64,000 nt of DNA from Scatosoma sp045594025 (GCA_045594025.1 JAZNXS010000003.1:50461-114460); one strand, 5' to 3'; shown: positions 38,101 through 45,680, numbered from the stretch's first letter. Notes: generated by a model from the letters alone, not told the origin. Program-made: numbers and translations.

Positions 38101-39241
38101 CGCCTGTGGCTTTCATTCTCGTGCCCAGTTCACGTTTCGCATACAAGAATTTATCAAACGGCCATTTGGGCATTTTTACAACCAAGTAGTCGATGGTCGG
38201 TTCGAAGCAAGCGTAGGTATTGCCCGTTACGTCGTTGACGATTTCGTCCAACGTATAGCCAAGGGCGATTTTCGAAGTAACCTTTGCAATCGGGAAACCC
38301 GTCGCTTTTGAAGCGAGCGCCGAAGAACGGCTAACACGAGGATTTACCTCGATAACCGAATATTCAAACGAATCGGGATTGAGCGCAAACTGTACGTTAC
38401 AGCCCCCCTCAATGCCCAACTCCGTAATAATCGACAGCGCCGCGTTACGCAGCATGCCGTATTCCTTCGTGGAAAGGGTTACCGCAGGCGCTACAACGAT
38501 GGAATCCCCCGTGTGTACGCCAACGGGATCGACGTTTTCCATGGAACAAACGGTCAATACGTTACCAGCGCTATCGCGCAATACTTCAAATTCTATCTCT
38601 TTCCAGCCCGCAATATATTTTTCAATGAGTACCTGCGTAATCGGCGAAAGCATTAAGCCGTTATGAGAAATCAAACGGAGTTCTTCTTCGTTATACGCAA
38701 CGCCGCCGCCTGCGCCGCCAAGCGTATACGCAGGACGAATGATAACGGGATAACCAAGCTTGTCCGCAATCGCAACGCATTCCTCTACCGTATAAGCAAT
38801 ATCGGAGGGTACGCAAGGCTGATTGATTTTTTCCATTGTCGCCTTGAACAGCTCTCTATCCTCCGAACGGTCGATAGCGTCCAGCTTCGTACCGATGAGC
38901 TTTACCCCATGCTTTTCAAGAAAGCCCGATTTCGCAAGCTTACAACCCATCGTAAGCCCCGTCTGTCCGCCGAGAGACGCCAATAAACTATCCGGCTTTT
39001 CTTTGAGAATGATACGCTGTAAACTTTCTTCCGTTAAAGGCTCCAGATAAATTTCATCCGCAAGCGCCTTGTCCGTCATAATCGTAGCAGGGTTAGAGTT
39101 ACAAAGGACAACGTTGATCCCCTCGCTCTTCATGACGCGGCACGCTTGCGCGCCTGCATAGTCGAATTCCGCTGCTTGCCCGATAACGATAGGACCGGAA
39201 CCGATGACCAATACTTTCTTTATATCGCTTCTCTTAGGCAT
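35186..39241 (-). CDS. carB-dapF: Carbamoyl-phosphate synthase large subunit fused to diaminopimelate epimerase (CarB-DapF)
   Basis: One uninterrupted 1351-residue frame. Residues 1 to about 1058 are a complete CarB: two ATP-grasp halves (both starting ...IGSGPI.IGQ..EFDY), the oligomerisation domain and the MGS-like allosteric domain. A short linker (about 15 residues) leads into a complete DapF of about 278 residues (35186-36022), beginning NFTKMQSCGNDYIVFDN. Both DapF catalytic cysteines are present, in GGNAIRCIAKY and TWACGSGACAAV. CarB makes carbamoyl phosphate for arginine and pyrimidines; DapF makes meso-diaminopimelate for lysine and peptidoglycan. Start ATG 39241 has GGAGGAG. A TTG just ahead of the DapF part, with GGA upstream, could allow internal initiation. 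Such a fusion is not one I know. Confidence 0.93.
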   Translation of the reverse strand: MPKRSDIKKVLVIGSGPIVIGQAAEFDYAGAQACRVMKSEGINVVLCNSNPATIMTDKALADEIYLEPLTEESLQRIILKEKPDSLLASLGGQTGLTMGCKLAKSGFLEKHGVKLIGTKLDAIDRSEDRELFKATMEKINQPCVPSDIAYTVEECVAIADKLGYPVIIRPAYTLGGAGGGVAYNEEELRLISHNGLMLSPITQVLIEKYIAGWKEIEFEVLRDSAGNVLTVCSMENVDPVGVHTGDSIVVAPAVTLSTKEYGMLRNAALSIITELGIEGGCNVQFALNPDSFEYSVIEVNPRVSRSSALASKATGFPIAKVTSKIALGYTLDEIVNDVTGNTYACFEPTIDYLVVKMPKWPFDKFLYAKRELGTRMKATGEVMSIGTSFEMAIMKAVRGAEISTSTMNYKKFLHSTKEELLAKLPEMTDERIFVVYAALKKGVTVDEVFQITKIDRWFLNKFKNLIAYEERLASEKLTRALYDEGKRLGYLDKDIAALSGQKVPYRKKAAYKMVDTCAAEFPAKTPYFYSTFDSHEHDEAKPFLENGKKKRIVVIGSGPIRIGQGIEFDYSSVHCVWTLKELGYEVAIINNNPETVSTDFDTADRLYFEPLTPEDVQHVLDIEKPYGVIITFGGQTAIHLCSYFATHGIRILGTSADSVDAAEDRERFEALLEKYSIPRPKAITVMTKEEALAAAEKLEYPVLLRPSYVIGGQNMTIAFTQEDVCRYMDVILAQGIENPVLCDKYLMGRELEVDAISDGKDVLIPGIMQHIERTGIHSGDSIAVYPPYNLEDTMLERIIEVSTQLALELKTKGLINIQYLIYRGQLYVIEVNPRASRTVPYISKVTGVPMVELATKIIVGAKLKKLGYGTGLYPSSPYVAVKVPVFSFEKLNDVNSQLGPQMKSTGEVLGIGKTIEEAMFKGLVSAGFKMCHPSERKPVGVYMTVNDQDKLDVLAIAKKFGDLGCTMYATKGTAKVITDLGFDCTVVDRLSATDTVIKLMDEGKIDYIVYTGKTDLESINDFIRLHHHAILLGITVLTALDTADALADIIASKFTENNTELVDINALRTEKLKLNFTKMQSCGNDYIVFDNRDGKITCPESIAVNYVQPHYGIGGDGIALIETSEVADAKLRVFNKDGKEAPMGGNAIRCIAKYLYEKNIVRKNDMKIEMANSVLDVKVYSFSGKVNSASVNLGKVELSGKKIPCKFNEEQIVGKTLNVSGNDYNVTLVRVGSPHCVIFCDKVDAVDVKTIGSDFENCEYFPEGINTEFVRVVNKVTIKMRVWEQGGGETWACGSGACAAVVAAVLAGHCERDTNVTVKLRGGDLTVNYHTDGTVELLGNVKTVYEGTLEI

Positions 39242-39242
39242 A

Positions 39243-40313
39243 TCACTTCTCCTCCATCCAGCTAAAGAATTTATCGTAAACAATGTTATCGGTATGCCCG
39301 ATTCCACACGATTCCGGAACGAATTGTACGGTGATTGCTTTCAAAGCCTCGTATTCAATCCCTTCGCAAGAACCGTCGTTTACGTTGACAAAACGAATCG
39401 TCCCCTGTTTTACCGTATCGGATACTACTTCGTATCCGTGATTTTGCGTAGAAATATATACTCTGCCGCTTTGCGTGCATTTTACGGGTTGATTGCCGCC
39501 GCGGTGACCGTATTTCTGTTTTTGCGTTTTTGCGCCGAGCGCTACAGCAACCAAGTGGTGACCTAAGCCAATACCCAAAACGGGTTTTTGACCAAGCAAC
39601 TTTTGTACTTCGCCAAGGTATTCAGGAATTTCATTTACGTCGCCGGGACCGTCGGAAATCACTACGCCGTCTACGTCAAGTGCCAAAATATCCTCCGCTG
39701 CCGTTACTGCAGGCATACTAATCACGTTACAGCCTTGCGCTACGAGATTTGCCGCCGTACTGTTGGGCGCGCCGAAATTCCAAAGCGCTACGGTATGCTT
39801 TGCATTTTCTGCCGCGAAGTAACCTTTTTCCTCTTTTGCCACCGTTTTTACAGCATTTTCAATTTTATAGGACGCCATTTCCGCGATTTCCTCGTTCGTC
39901 AAAGGTTTATCGCTGATTCTTGCGTTCATTACCCCTTCTTCACGAAGAATCTTCGTCAACTCACGCGTGTCCACGCCGTAAATGCCGACAACGTTCTCCT
40001 CTTTTAAGAATTCCTCCAACTTGCCTTCCATGCGAAAATTAGAAGGCTCGTCGCAAATCTCGCGAACCACGTAAGCGGATACCCAAGCACGATCACTTTC
40101 CGCATCTTTACGAATCATGCCATAGTTCCCGATCAAAGGAAACGTTTGCACGACGATCTGCCCGTAATTTGCAGGATTTGTCAAGGTTTCCATATACCCG
40201 ACCATTCCCGTCGAAAACACAAGTTCACCCGTTACGTTGTCTGCTCCACCAAAGCGGTAGCCTTCAAACATTTTTCCGTTTTGCAACGTTAAATATGCTT
40301 TCTTCTTTTTCAT
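39243..40313 (-). CDS. carA: Carbamoyl-phosphate synthase small subunit lacking the glutaminase nucleophile
   Basis: 356 aa; CarA N-terminal domain (YGQIVVQTFPLIGNYGM) plus a class I glutamine amidotransferase-like domain. In normal CarA the nucleophile lies in GICLGHQ; here the stretch is GIGLGHH, with Gly249 (codon GGC) in place of Cys. The catalytic His of the HPE motif is also gone: QFVPES, Val332. Only the Glu remains. The spacing 249 to 332 matches the family (Cys269 to His353 in E. coli, from memory). The subunit should be unable to hydrolyse glutamine, so the enzyme is predicted to use free ammonia. Ends 1 nt before carB-dapF. Confidence 0.92.
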   Translation of the reverse strand: MKKKKAYLTLQNGKMFEGYRFGGADNVTGELVFSTGMVGYMETLTNPANYGQIVVQTFPLIGNYGMIRKDAESDRAWVSAYVVREICDEPSNFRMEGKLEEFLKEENVVGIYGVDTRELTKILREEGVMNARISDKPLTNEEIAEMASYKIENAVKTVAKEEKGYFAAENAKHTVALWNFGAPNSTAANLVAQGCNVISMPAVTAAEDILALDVDGVVISDGPGDVNEIPEYLGEVQKLLGQKPVLGIGLGHHLVAVALGAKTQKQKYGHRGGNQPVKCTQSGRVYISTQNHGYEVVSDTVKQGTIRFVNVNDGSCEGIEYEALKAITVQFVPESCGIGHTDNIVYDKFFSWMEEK

Positions 40314-40354
40314 ATGCCGTCCTTCTTATTATTGATATAATTTTTTTCCGTTTT

Positions 40355-40387
40355 TATAAAAAATAAGACTGATTACGAAAATCAGTC
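40355..40387 (-). terminator. Attenuator-like terminator between leader ORF and carA
   Basis: 8-bp stem GACTGATT/AATCAGTC (40367-40374, 40380-40387), 5-nt loop, then TTATTTTTTAT on the minus strand. The leader ORF stop codon lies in the stem, so a ribosome finishing it would cover the hairpin. Confidence 0.8.
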
Positions 40388-40510
40388 CTCATAAACAAAA
40401 ATAAAATTTTGAGAAATGGAAAAACGAACAGCGCCGTCGAAGAATTCTTTCGCCAATTCACGACGGGCCGCATTCATCATCTTCACTTTTGCCATTTCGT
40501 TCAAAAACAT
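40382..40510 (-). CDS. 42-residue leader ORF upstream of carA
   Basis: Begins MFLNEMAKVKMMNAARREL and ends NFIFVYED; ATG at 40508-40510 with AGGTG about 9 nt upstream. It lies between a consensus promoter and an attenuator-like terminator that overlaps its stop codon, 69 nt ahead of carA. It has an adjacent Arg-Arg pair (CGT CGT) and another Arg (CGT) 12 codons on. Either a leader peptide sensing arginine supply or an independent small protein; not matched to a known family. The leader-peptide reading is inference from position. Confidence 0.6.
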   Translation of the reverse strand: MFLNEMAKVKMMNAARRELAKEFFDGAVRFSISQNFIFVYED

Positions 40511-40534
40511 TCTATTTCACCTGCCATTTCAATT

Positions 40535-40563
40535 AGTATAGCACAAACAGAACGTTTTGTCAA
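40535..40563 (-). promoter_or_regulatory. car leader promoter
   Basis: -35 TTGACA (40558-40563), 17 bp, -10 TATACT (40535-40540), minus strand; start about 18 nt before the leader ORF. Confidence 0.85.
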
Positions 40564-40620
40564 CCTTTAAACCCACCTTTTTCCGTAGGAAAAGTATATT
40601 TTTTTCTTCCATTTTTGGAA

Positions 40621-41838
40621 TTATAGTAATTTGGGCGATAGACAACCGAATGCCATAGCGGAATAATTCCCTTTCCCTATTTCCGCTACTATGCCGATTT
40701 CATCCTCTTCCATAAGCTTTTGCAAATGATTTTTATCCACCTCAAACGCTATTCCGTCCTCAAATACTACCAGTTGCTCCGTTTCGGTTGCAAAAGAAAT
40801 CCTAAGCGACGGATAATGCAAATCCTCCGCCGTCGACGTCAACAAATACAGAATCCCTTCCGCGTCTACGTTCCCCGTCAAAAGCATCTGCTTTACGCTT
40901 TGCGCATTTAAAAGTTGTTTTGCCGCTAAGCGCGCAATCTGCTTAGACTTTGCGCCCGCCACTTTACAAGTGAACAGCCGCTTTTGTCCATCTCCGTCTT
41001 TCGCCAACCGACAGCACACCGAAATTAACACTTCGCGTAATATGTAAACAAATTTCTCATATTCGGTATCTTCTCCCGATATGCGGTAATTCCCCGCCTT
41101 ACCGTTCGCCATAATACAAACGGTATCGTTGGGAGAGCTAATGCCGTCCACACATAACATATTCATCGAATCCCGAACGGAAGCCGATAACGCTTTTTGT
41201 AACATTTCAGAGGAAATATTGACGTCCGTCGTCAAAAACACAAGGGTAGTTGCCATATTCGGGCATACGCGCATATTTCCCTTATAAATACCGCCGATTT
41301 TACAGGAAAACGCGCCCAAATCAAACGCATAAGAAAACTGTTTTGCCTCCCCCTCTTCGTCTGCAATCGCCTGCGCAGCATATAAGCTGCCCTCGTCCGT
41401 ATCCGTCAAGCCTTTATACAATTCTCGCATTCCATCAGCAAAGGGAGCAAGCGTCAAGCCATCTTGTACTTTTCCCGTTGAGGCAATCACCGTATCCGTC
41501 GCATCAATATCCGAGTATTGCGCGAGCAATCGGCAAGCCTTTTCCGCCAGTTTTTCTCCGCTTTCCACAAATACGTTCGCTGTACCGCTATTGACTAAAA
41601 TCCCCTGTGCCAAACCATTCTTAATATGCTTTTTCGTCACTGTCGCCGTAGCGCTTTGCAAAGAATTGACAGCAAAAACACAGGCGGTTGGACACCGCCT
41701 TTCTGCCGCAATCAACGCAAGATCCTTCTTCTCCGCTTTCGCAATTCCGCAATGGATGCCGTTCGCCTTGAAGCCGTTCGGTGCGCATACACCGCCCGCT
41801 ATCACACGCAATTCTCTATTGACACCGTTCTTTCTCAT
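40621..41838 (-). CDS. Divergent ArgJ-family ornithine/glutamate acetyltransferase
   Basis: 405 aa of the ArgJ (OAT) fold. The self-cleavage region is recognisable as CPNMATTLVFL, with Thr as the expected nucleophile, and VNSGTANV matches VNSGNANA. The C-terminal half departs from the family: DGEGATK reads DGDGQKR, and the hallmark DPNWGR reads DAEG. These segments shape the substrate site, so activity in the arginine acetyl cycle is doubtful; it could be a paralogue with another substrate. Starts 11 bp after the thioesterase gene and is probably cotranscribed with it. Confidence 0.75.
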   Translation of the reverse strand: MRKNGVNRELRVIAGGVCAPNGFKANGIHCGIAKAEKKDLALIAAERRCPTACVFAVNSLQSATATVTKKHIKNGLAQGILVNSGTANVFVESGEKLAEKACRLLAQYSDIDATDTVIASTGKVQDGLTLAPFADGMRELYKGLTDTDEGSLYAAQAIADEEGEAKQFSYAFDLGAFSCKIGGIYKGNMRVCPNMATTLVFLTTDVNISSEMLQKALSASVRDSMNMLCVDGISSPNDTVCIMANGKAGNYRISGEDTEYEKFVYILREVLISVCCRLAKDGDGQKRLFTCKVAGAKSKQIARLAAKQLLNAQSVKQMLLTGNVDAEGILYLLTSTAEDLHYPSLRISFATETEQLVVFEDGIAFEVDKNHLQKLMEEDEIGIVAEIGKGNYSAMAFGCLSPKLL

Positions 41839-41849
41839 GCCGACGATTT

Positions 41850-42596
41850 TTACTCCTCAAAACATATATACGCCTGGACGACAATCTCCGAGGCACCGTT
41901 AAACCCTTGTGTTAAGTACGAGCCGTCCTCTAATAACTTCCTATAAAAGCAGAGCTTTTCTCCCTCTTTGCATTGCTTTACGTACGTGATGGCAAAGCGA
42001 CGCAGTTTTCGCCCCGATAACTCTTCCACCGTAAAGCAGTTCAAGCAATAATCCGCATACCGCGTATTGTTGACGTGCATATTATGATCGTATTCGGAAT
42101 TCGCCACCGTCATGGAAAAGCGAAGTTCACCCTCCTCTTTGATAAAGGTGGGAATTTTCCATTTTACGTCTTCAAACAATTTGGTCGTATTGTACGTGGA
42201 ATAATCTTGATTATCTATCACCTTTGATTGCGCCAACTTACCCTGCGTCATATCGATCAAACACCAGCGTGAAGTGGCTTTTGCAATCGATTCCCCCTGC
42301 TGAGATAACATTTCATACTCTCTGCCGAATATAACCTTCGTAGGCGGCGTCGGCCACGTTTTTAACGCTACCGTTTCCCCAAGCAAAGCAGGACGCGAAA
42401 ATTCGATAAGAATATTCGAAACCATAAACGCATAGCCGCGAGGTTTGATATACTCATAACCAAAGCCCAACTCGTCCGCACTGGCGCAAGCTACCTCTTC
42501 TAACAATGCAAGCGCTGTGGAAATTTTGATTTCATCCTTAAAATCCACGTCGCAATATTTAATTTTGAATTTTTCAATATGTTCGTAAAGTGCCAT
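41850..42596 (-). CDS. Acyl-ACP thioesterase
   Basis: Double hot-dog protein of 248 aa (PF01643 family) releasing fatty acids from acyl-carrier protein. The first hot-dog contains the CDVDFKDEI strand-helix opening; NMHVNNTRYADYCLNCF matches the catalytic Asn-x-His segment of the second. The promoter -10 box ends 6 nt before the ATG, placing transcription start on the ATG itself, so the mRNA should be leaderless. Leads a two-gene unit with the ArgJ-like gene. Confidence 0.87.
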   Translation of the reverse strand: MALYEHIEKFKIKYCDVDFKDEIKISTALALLEEVACASADELGFGYEYIKPRGYAFMVSNILIEFSRPALLGETVALKTWPTPPTKVIFGREYEMLSQQGESIAKATSRWCLIDMTQGKLAQSKVIDNQDYSTYNTTKLFEDVKWKIPTFIKEEGELRFSMTVANSEYDHNMHVNNTRYADYCLNCFTVEELSGRKLRRFAITYVKQCKEGEKLCFYRKLLEDGSYLTQGFNGASEIVVQAYICFEE

Positions 42597-42602
42597 AAAT
42601 TC

Positions 42603-42631
42603 AGTATACTATTTCCCCATCAAAATGTCAA
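42603..42631 (-). promoter_or_regulatory. Leaderless promoter of the thioesterase gene
   Basis: -35 TTGACA (42626-42631), 17 bp, -10 TATACT (42603-42608), then GAATTT and the ATG. The usual +1 (seventh base after the -10) is the A of the ATG. Confidence 0.8.
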
Positions 42632-42691
42632 TCTGTTATAGAAAAAATATAAAAAAATATAGAATATTCCCTTATTTTTACAGTGAATGTA

Positions 42692-42736
42692 TTGACTTTT
42701 GCTTCTCTTTGTGATATAATACTTTATGTAAAGTAT
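42692..42736 (+). promoter_or_regulatory. Promoter and palindromic operator of the PadR-like gene
   Basis: -35 TTGACT (42692-42697), 17 bp, -10 TATAAT (42715-42720). Overlapping the -10 end and the start site is a perfect dyad ATACTTTATGTAAAGTAT (42719-42736; 8-bp arms, 2-nt centre). Its position fits autorepression by the encoded winged-helix protein (inference). Confidence 0.75.
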
Positions 42737-42845
42737 AAAAGCGCATTTTCCTTTGAATTTTCAAGGGTTTGAGCGATTTTTAAAGCACCGATTATATCTG
42801 ACAGAATACTACTATGCCAGACAAAAACAGCAAAAGGAGAACATT

Positions 42846-45527
42846 ATGAGCGAGAACGACGTTTTAAGCGATTCCACCCTCACCGGCGGCGAAGAACAAA
42901 GCTTTGATATCAGCTCTGACCTTATTCGCGGTCACATCAACACCATCATTTTGCGTAGCTTATACGATGGCGATAAATATGGGTATGACATTATCAATGA
43001 AATCGAAAAGAAAAGCGGCGGCATGTACACCATTAAACAGCCCACCCTTTACAGCGCGTTAAAGCGTTTGGAAGCTTTACGTTACGTTACTTCCTATTAC
43101 GGGGAATATTCCAACGGCGGCAGAAGAAAATACTTCTCCCTCACCGACCTCGGTAAAAGGGTAACCGAACAAAACCTTTCCGAATGGGAATATTCAAGAA
43201 CGATCATCGATAGCCTGATTTCAGACGGAAACGCGCATTATGATTTCTCTTTCATTACCGATAAACAGCAGGAATTGACGGAATTAAAACGCGCACTCGC
43301 GGTGCGTGAACAAGCGCTTGAAGACGAGAAAATCGCCCTCAATAACCTGAAAAACGAGTTACAGCGTGAACGTTCCCTCCTCTCAGCGCAAAGTTCCTCT
43401 CTCTCCTCGCAGAAATCCGACTTTAACGAACTGCGTGAAAAGGTAGAAGCGCAAACGGCAGAGTTGGAAGAAAAACAACGCATTCTCAACGAAAAGCAAG
43501 GCGAAATCGACGCGAAAGAAATCGAACTTGCGGAAAAAGAACGTGAAATCGGCGATGCAAAAGCGGATTTGGAGGCAAAGACGGCAGAAATCCGTGAATT
43601 GAAAGCCAGACTTGAAGCACAACAAGCCACCTTTGAAATTAAGGAAAAAGAACTGGACGACGCATTGAGCGCCGCACAGGAAAATATCGCCGCTTTAGAA
43701 AAACAAAATGCGGATTTGATGGAACAAGCTTCCTCTCTTGCAAGCAGTGAAGAACTGGAAAACACGAAAGCTGAGCTCGCTTCTATGCAAGCCGAGTTAG
43801 ACGATAAGAAATCCATTATTGCCTCTTTGAATACCGCGATTACTACGCAGGAAAATACAATCCGTCTTTTGAAAGACGAGCAGGAATCAAAGGCTACGGA
43901 ATACTATAACCGTTCTTTGGAACTTCGCGCACAGCAGGCACAAATCGAATCCCAACGTGAAAAGCTGGAAAGCGATAAGCGCGCAATAGAAGCGCAAGCC
44001 GCGCAAACGGAAGAATTAAAACGTCAGCTGGAAGAAAAGGAAACTCTCCTCGCTCTTCGCGAATCGCAAGCCATCGAAAGCGAACAAACGGCAATCTCCG
44101 AGGAACGCCTTGCTCTTGAAAATGAAAGAAAAGCGTTGGAAGAAGAACGCGCAGAGCTTGAAAACAGACTTCAAACTCTTGAAGTAGAACGCGATACCCT
44201 TCGCATGGATAACGAAACGTTAGAAGAAGCAAAAGCGGCACTTGAAAGAGAAAAAGAAACACTCACCGCCCTGCAAATCTCCTTGCAAGCGGAACGCGAA
44301 CAGCTGGATAAAAAGGCTTACGATCTCACCCGTCACGAACACATGATCGAGGAACAGCAACGTAACCTTGAAAATAAACAAACGGAAACCACCCTCTCCT
44401 CTGAGGTCGTTCAACGTCAAATCGACGACGTGCAAACGCGCGAAAACGACATCATGAAAAACACGCGCAGATTGCAGGAAGAAGAGGCGTCCTTACAACA
44501 GCAACAAAAAGAACTTGCCGCAAGACAAGCCCTTTACAACCAGCAGCAGTTGGAATTTATCGCTCGTAAAAATGCGCTCACGGCACAACAGTTTGATTTT
44601 GCCGATAAACTGAGCTCCTTCAACGCACAAGTAAAGCTTTTTAATGAAAAACTCGAGAAATTAGAAGAAGAATCCTCTGCCCTCGCGGAAGAAAAAGCAA
44701 AACACGAACAGAGCGTAAAGGATTTCGAGGCTGAAAAGGCGAAATTTGAAGAAGAAAAGGAAAAGGCGAACCAAGAATTGATGGCCGCCCAAAAGAAGGT
44801 TTTAGAGGATAATACGGGCATTCAGGCACGCATGAACGCCGTTCAGGAAAAGGAAAACGCGCTTGCGCAACGCGAAGCGGCTTTGAAATCGAATCCTTAC
44901 GATTACAATCAGCCCCACGCACCTCGTATGAGTGGTTACGGAAATCCCTACTACCAAAACACGCCTCGCACAAACGAGCCTTTCAGACCGTTGTACGACA
45001 GAGCAAGAGAAGACGGCATTACCCTTTATACGGCGGGCAACGTTGGCTATGTGCCGCACGAAACGGCTGTAACAACCCCTACCGCTGCGAAGAATGCAAA
45101 ATACTATAACGTTGGCGCTACACTGTTTAAGTCCGCGATTATGATGCTTTTAATCGTGGCGATCGAAAGCCTTATCGTGTTCTTTATTAAAGATTATTTG
45201 CAGATTCCTGCTTATTACCCCGCAATCGCGTTTGGCGTTGGGTGCGTTGCCTTTGTCGTATGCGCAATTCTGCATGCACGCGGATATAAATCCAACGTAA
45301 AGCGTAAAAAACACCCCTCTTACGTTTTGACTATCGCGATTCTTTTCGTTATTAGCGTGATTATCGTAACGATGATTGCCGTATATTTGAAAGCAGAGCT
45401 CGCCAACCCTGCGCAGTTGCTTTCCTACGTAATCATTCCTATGATTTATCTTGCAAATATGCTTGTTTTCATAGCATTCTACTACACGTTCTCAATTCGC
45501 GACAGTGTGAATCAGAAAACCGAATAA
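42846..45527 (+). CDS. PadR-type winged-helix / long coiled-coil / four-helix membrane protein
   Basis: 893 aa with a rare layout. Residues about 15-120 form a PadR winged helix (INTIILRSLYDGDKYGYDII; PTLYSALKRLEALRYVTSYY; the wing YSNGGRRKYFSLTDLG). Residues about 140-690 are nearly continuous coiled coil, rich in Glu, Lys, Gln and Ala. A Pro/Tyr/Asn-rich linker (about 690-750) leads to four membrane helices (about 755-890). Start ATG 42846 has AAAGGAG; the longer frame starts upstream of it. A DNA-binding head on a tail of up to ~80 nm anchored in the membrane could tether DNA to the envelope; that role is inference. Ends at a strong terminator, and a parS-like site follows 50 bp later. Confidence 0.85.
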   Translation: MSENDVLSDSTLTGGEEQSFDISSDLIRGHINTIILRSLYDGDKYGYDIINEIEKKSGGMYTIKQPTLYSALKRLEALRYVTSYYGEYSNGGRRKYFSLTDLGKRVTEQNLSEWEYSRTIIDSLISDGNAHYDFSFITDKQQELTELKRALAVREQALEDEKIALNNLKNELQRERSLLSAQSSSLSSQKSDFNELREKVEAQTAELEEKQRILNEKQGEIDAKEIELAEKEREIGDAKADLEAKTAEIRELKARLEAQQATFEIKEKELDDALSAAQENIAALEKQNADLMEQASSLASSEELENTKAELASMQAELDDKKSIIASLNTAITTQENTIRLLKDEQESKATEYYNRSLELRAQQAQIESQREKLESDKRAIEAQAAQTEELKRQLEEKETLLALRESQAIESEQTAISEERLALENERKALEEERAELENRLQTLEVERDTLRMDNETLEEAKAALEREKETLTALQISLQAEREQLDKKAYDLTRHEHMIEEQQRNLENKQTETTLSSEVVQRQIDDVQTRENDIMKNTRRLQEEEASLQQQQKELAARQALYNQQQLEFIARKNALTAQQFDFADKLSSFNAQVKLFNEKLEKLEEESSALAEEKAKHEQSVKDFEAEKAKFEEEKEKANQELMAAQKKVLEDNTGIQARMNAVQEKENALAQREAALKSNPYDYNQPHAPRMSGYGNPYYQNTPRTNEPFRPLYDRAREDGITLYTAGNVGYVPHETAVTTPTAAKNAKYYNVGATLFKSAIMMLLIVAIESLIVFFIKDYLQIPAYYPAIAFGVGCVAFVVCAILHARGYKSNVKRKKHPSYVLTIAILFVISVIIVTMIAVYLKAELANPAQLLSYVIIPMIYLANMLVFIAFYYTFSIRDSVNQKTE

Positions 45528-45535
45528 AACAACGG

Positions 45536-45566
45536 CTCCCACCTGTGAAAAGGTGGGAGATTTTTT
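45536..45566 (+). terminator. Terminator of the PadR-like gene
   Basis: 9-bp stem CTCCCACCT/AGGTGGGAG (45536-45544, 45551-45559), 6-nt loop, then ATTTTTT. Confidence 0.9.
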
Positions 45567-45576
45567 AGATGGAATT

Positions 45577-45592
45577 TGTTTCACGTGAAATT
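45577..45592. promoter_or_regulatory. parS: parS-like ParB/Spo0J binding site
   Basis: TGTTTCACGTGAAATT matches the chromosomal parS consensus TGTTTCACGTGAAACA at 14 of 16 positions, with the 12-bp core TTTCACGTGAAA perfect. Intergenic. Implies this locus lies in the origin-proximal part of the chromosome (inference). Confidence 0.65.
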
Positions 45593-45680
45593 TTATTTAT
45601 TTTTTTGAGTGATTTTAAAAGGCAGAATCCCCTTTGTTTTCATGGGTTTGCGCCATTTTTAATATTTAGCGTAAAAACGA

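Noticed and set aside
40564..40620. Terminator after the ArgJ-like gene
   Set aside because: Short inverted repeats exist (for example CTTTTCC/GGAAAAAG) but none is followed by a T run on the minus strand.
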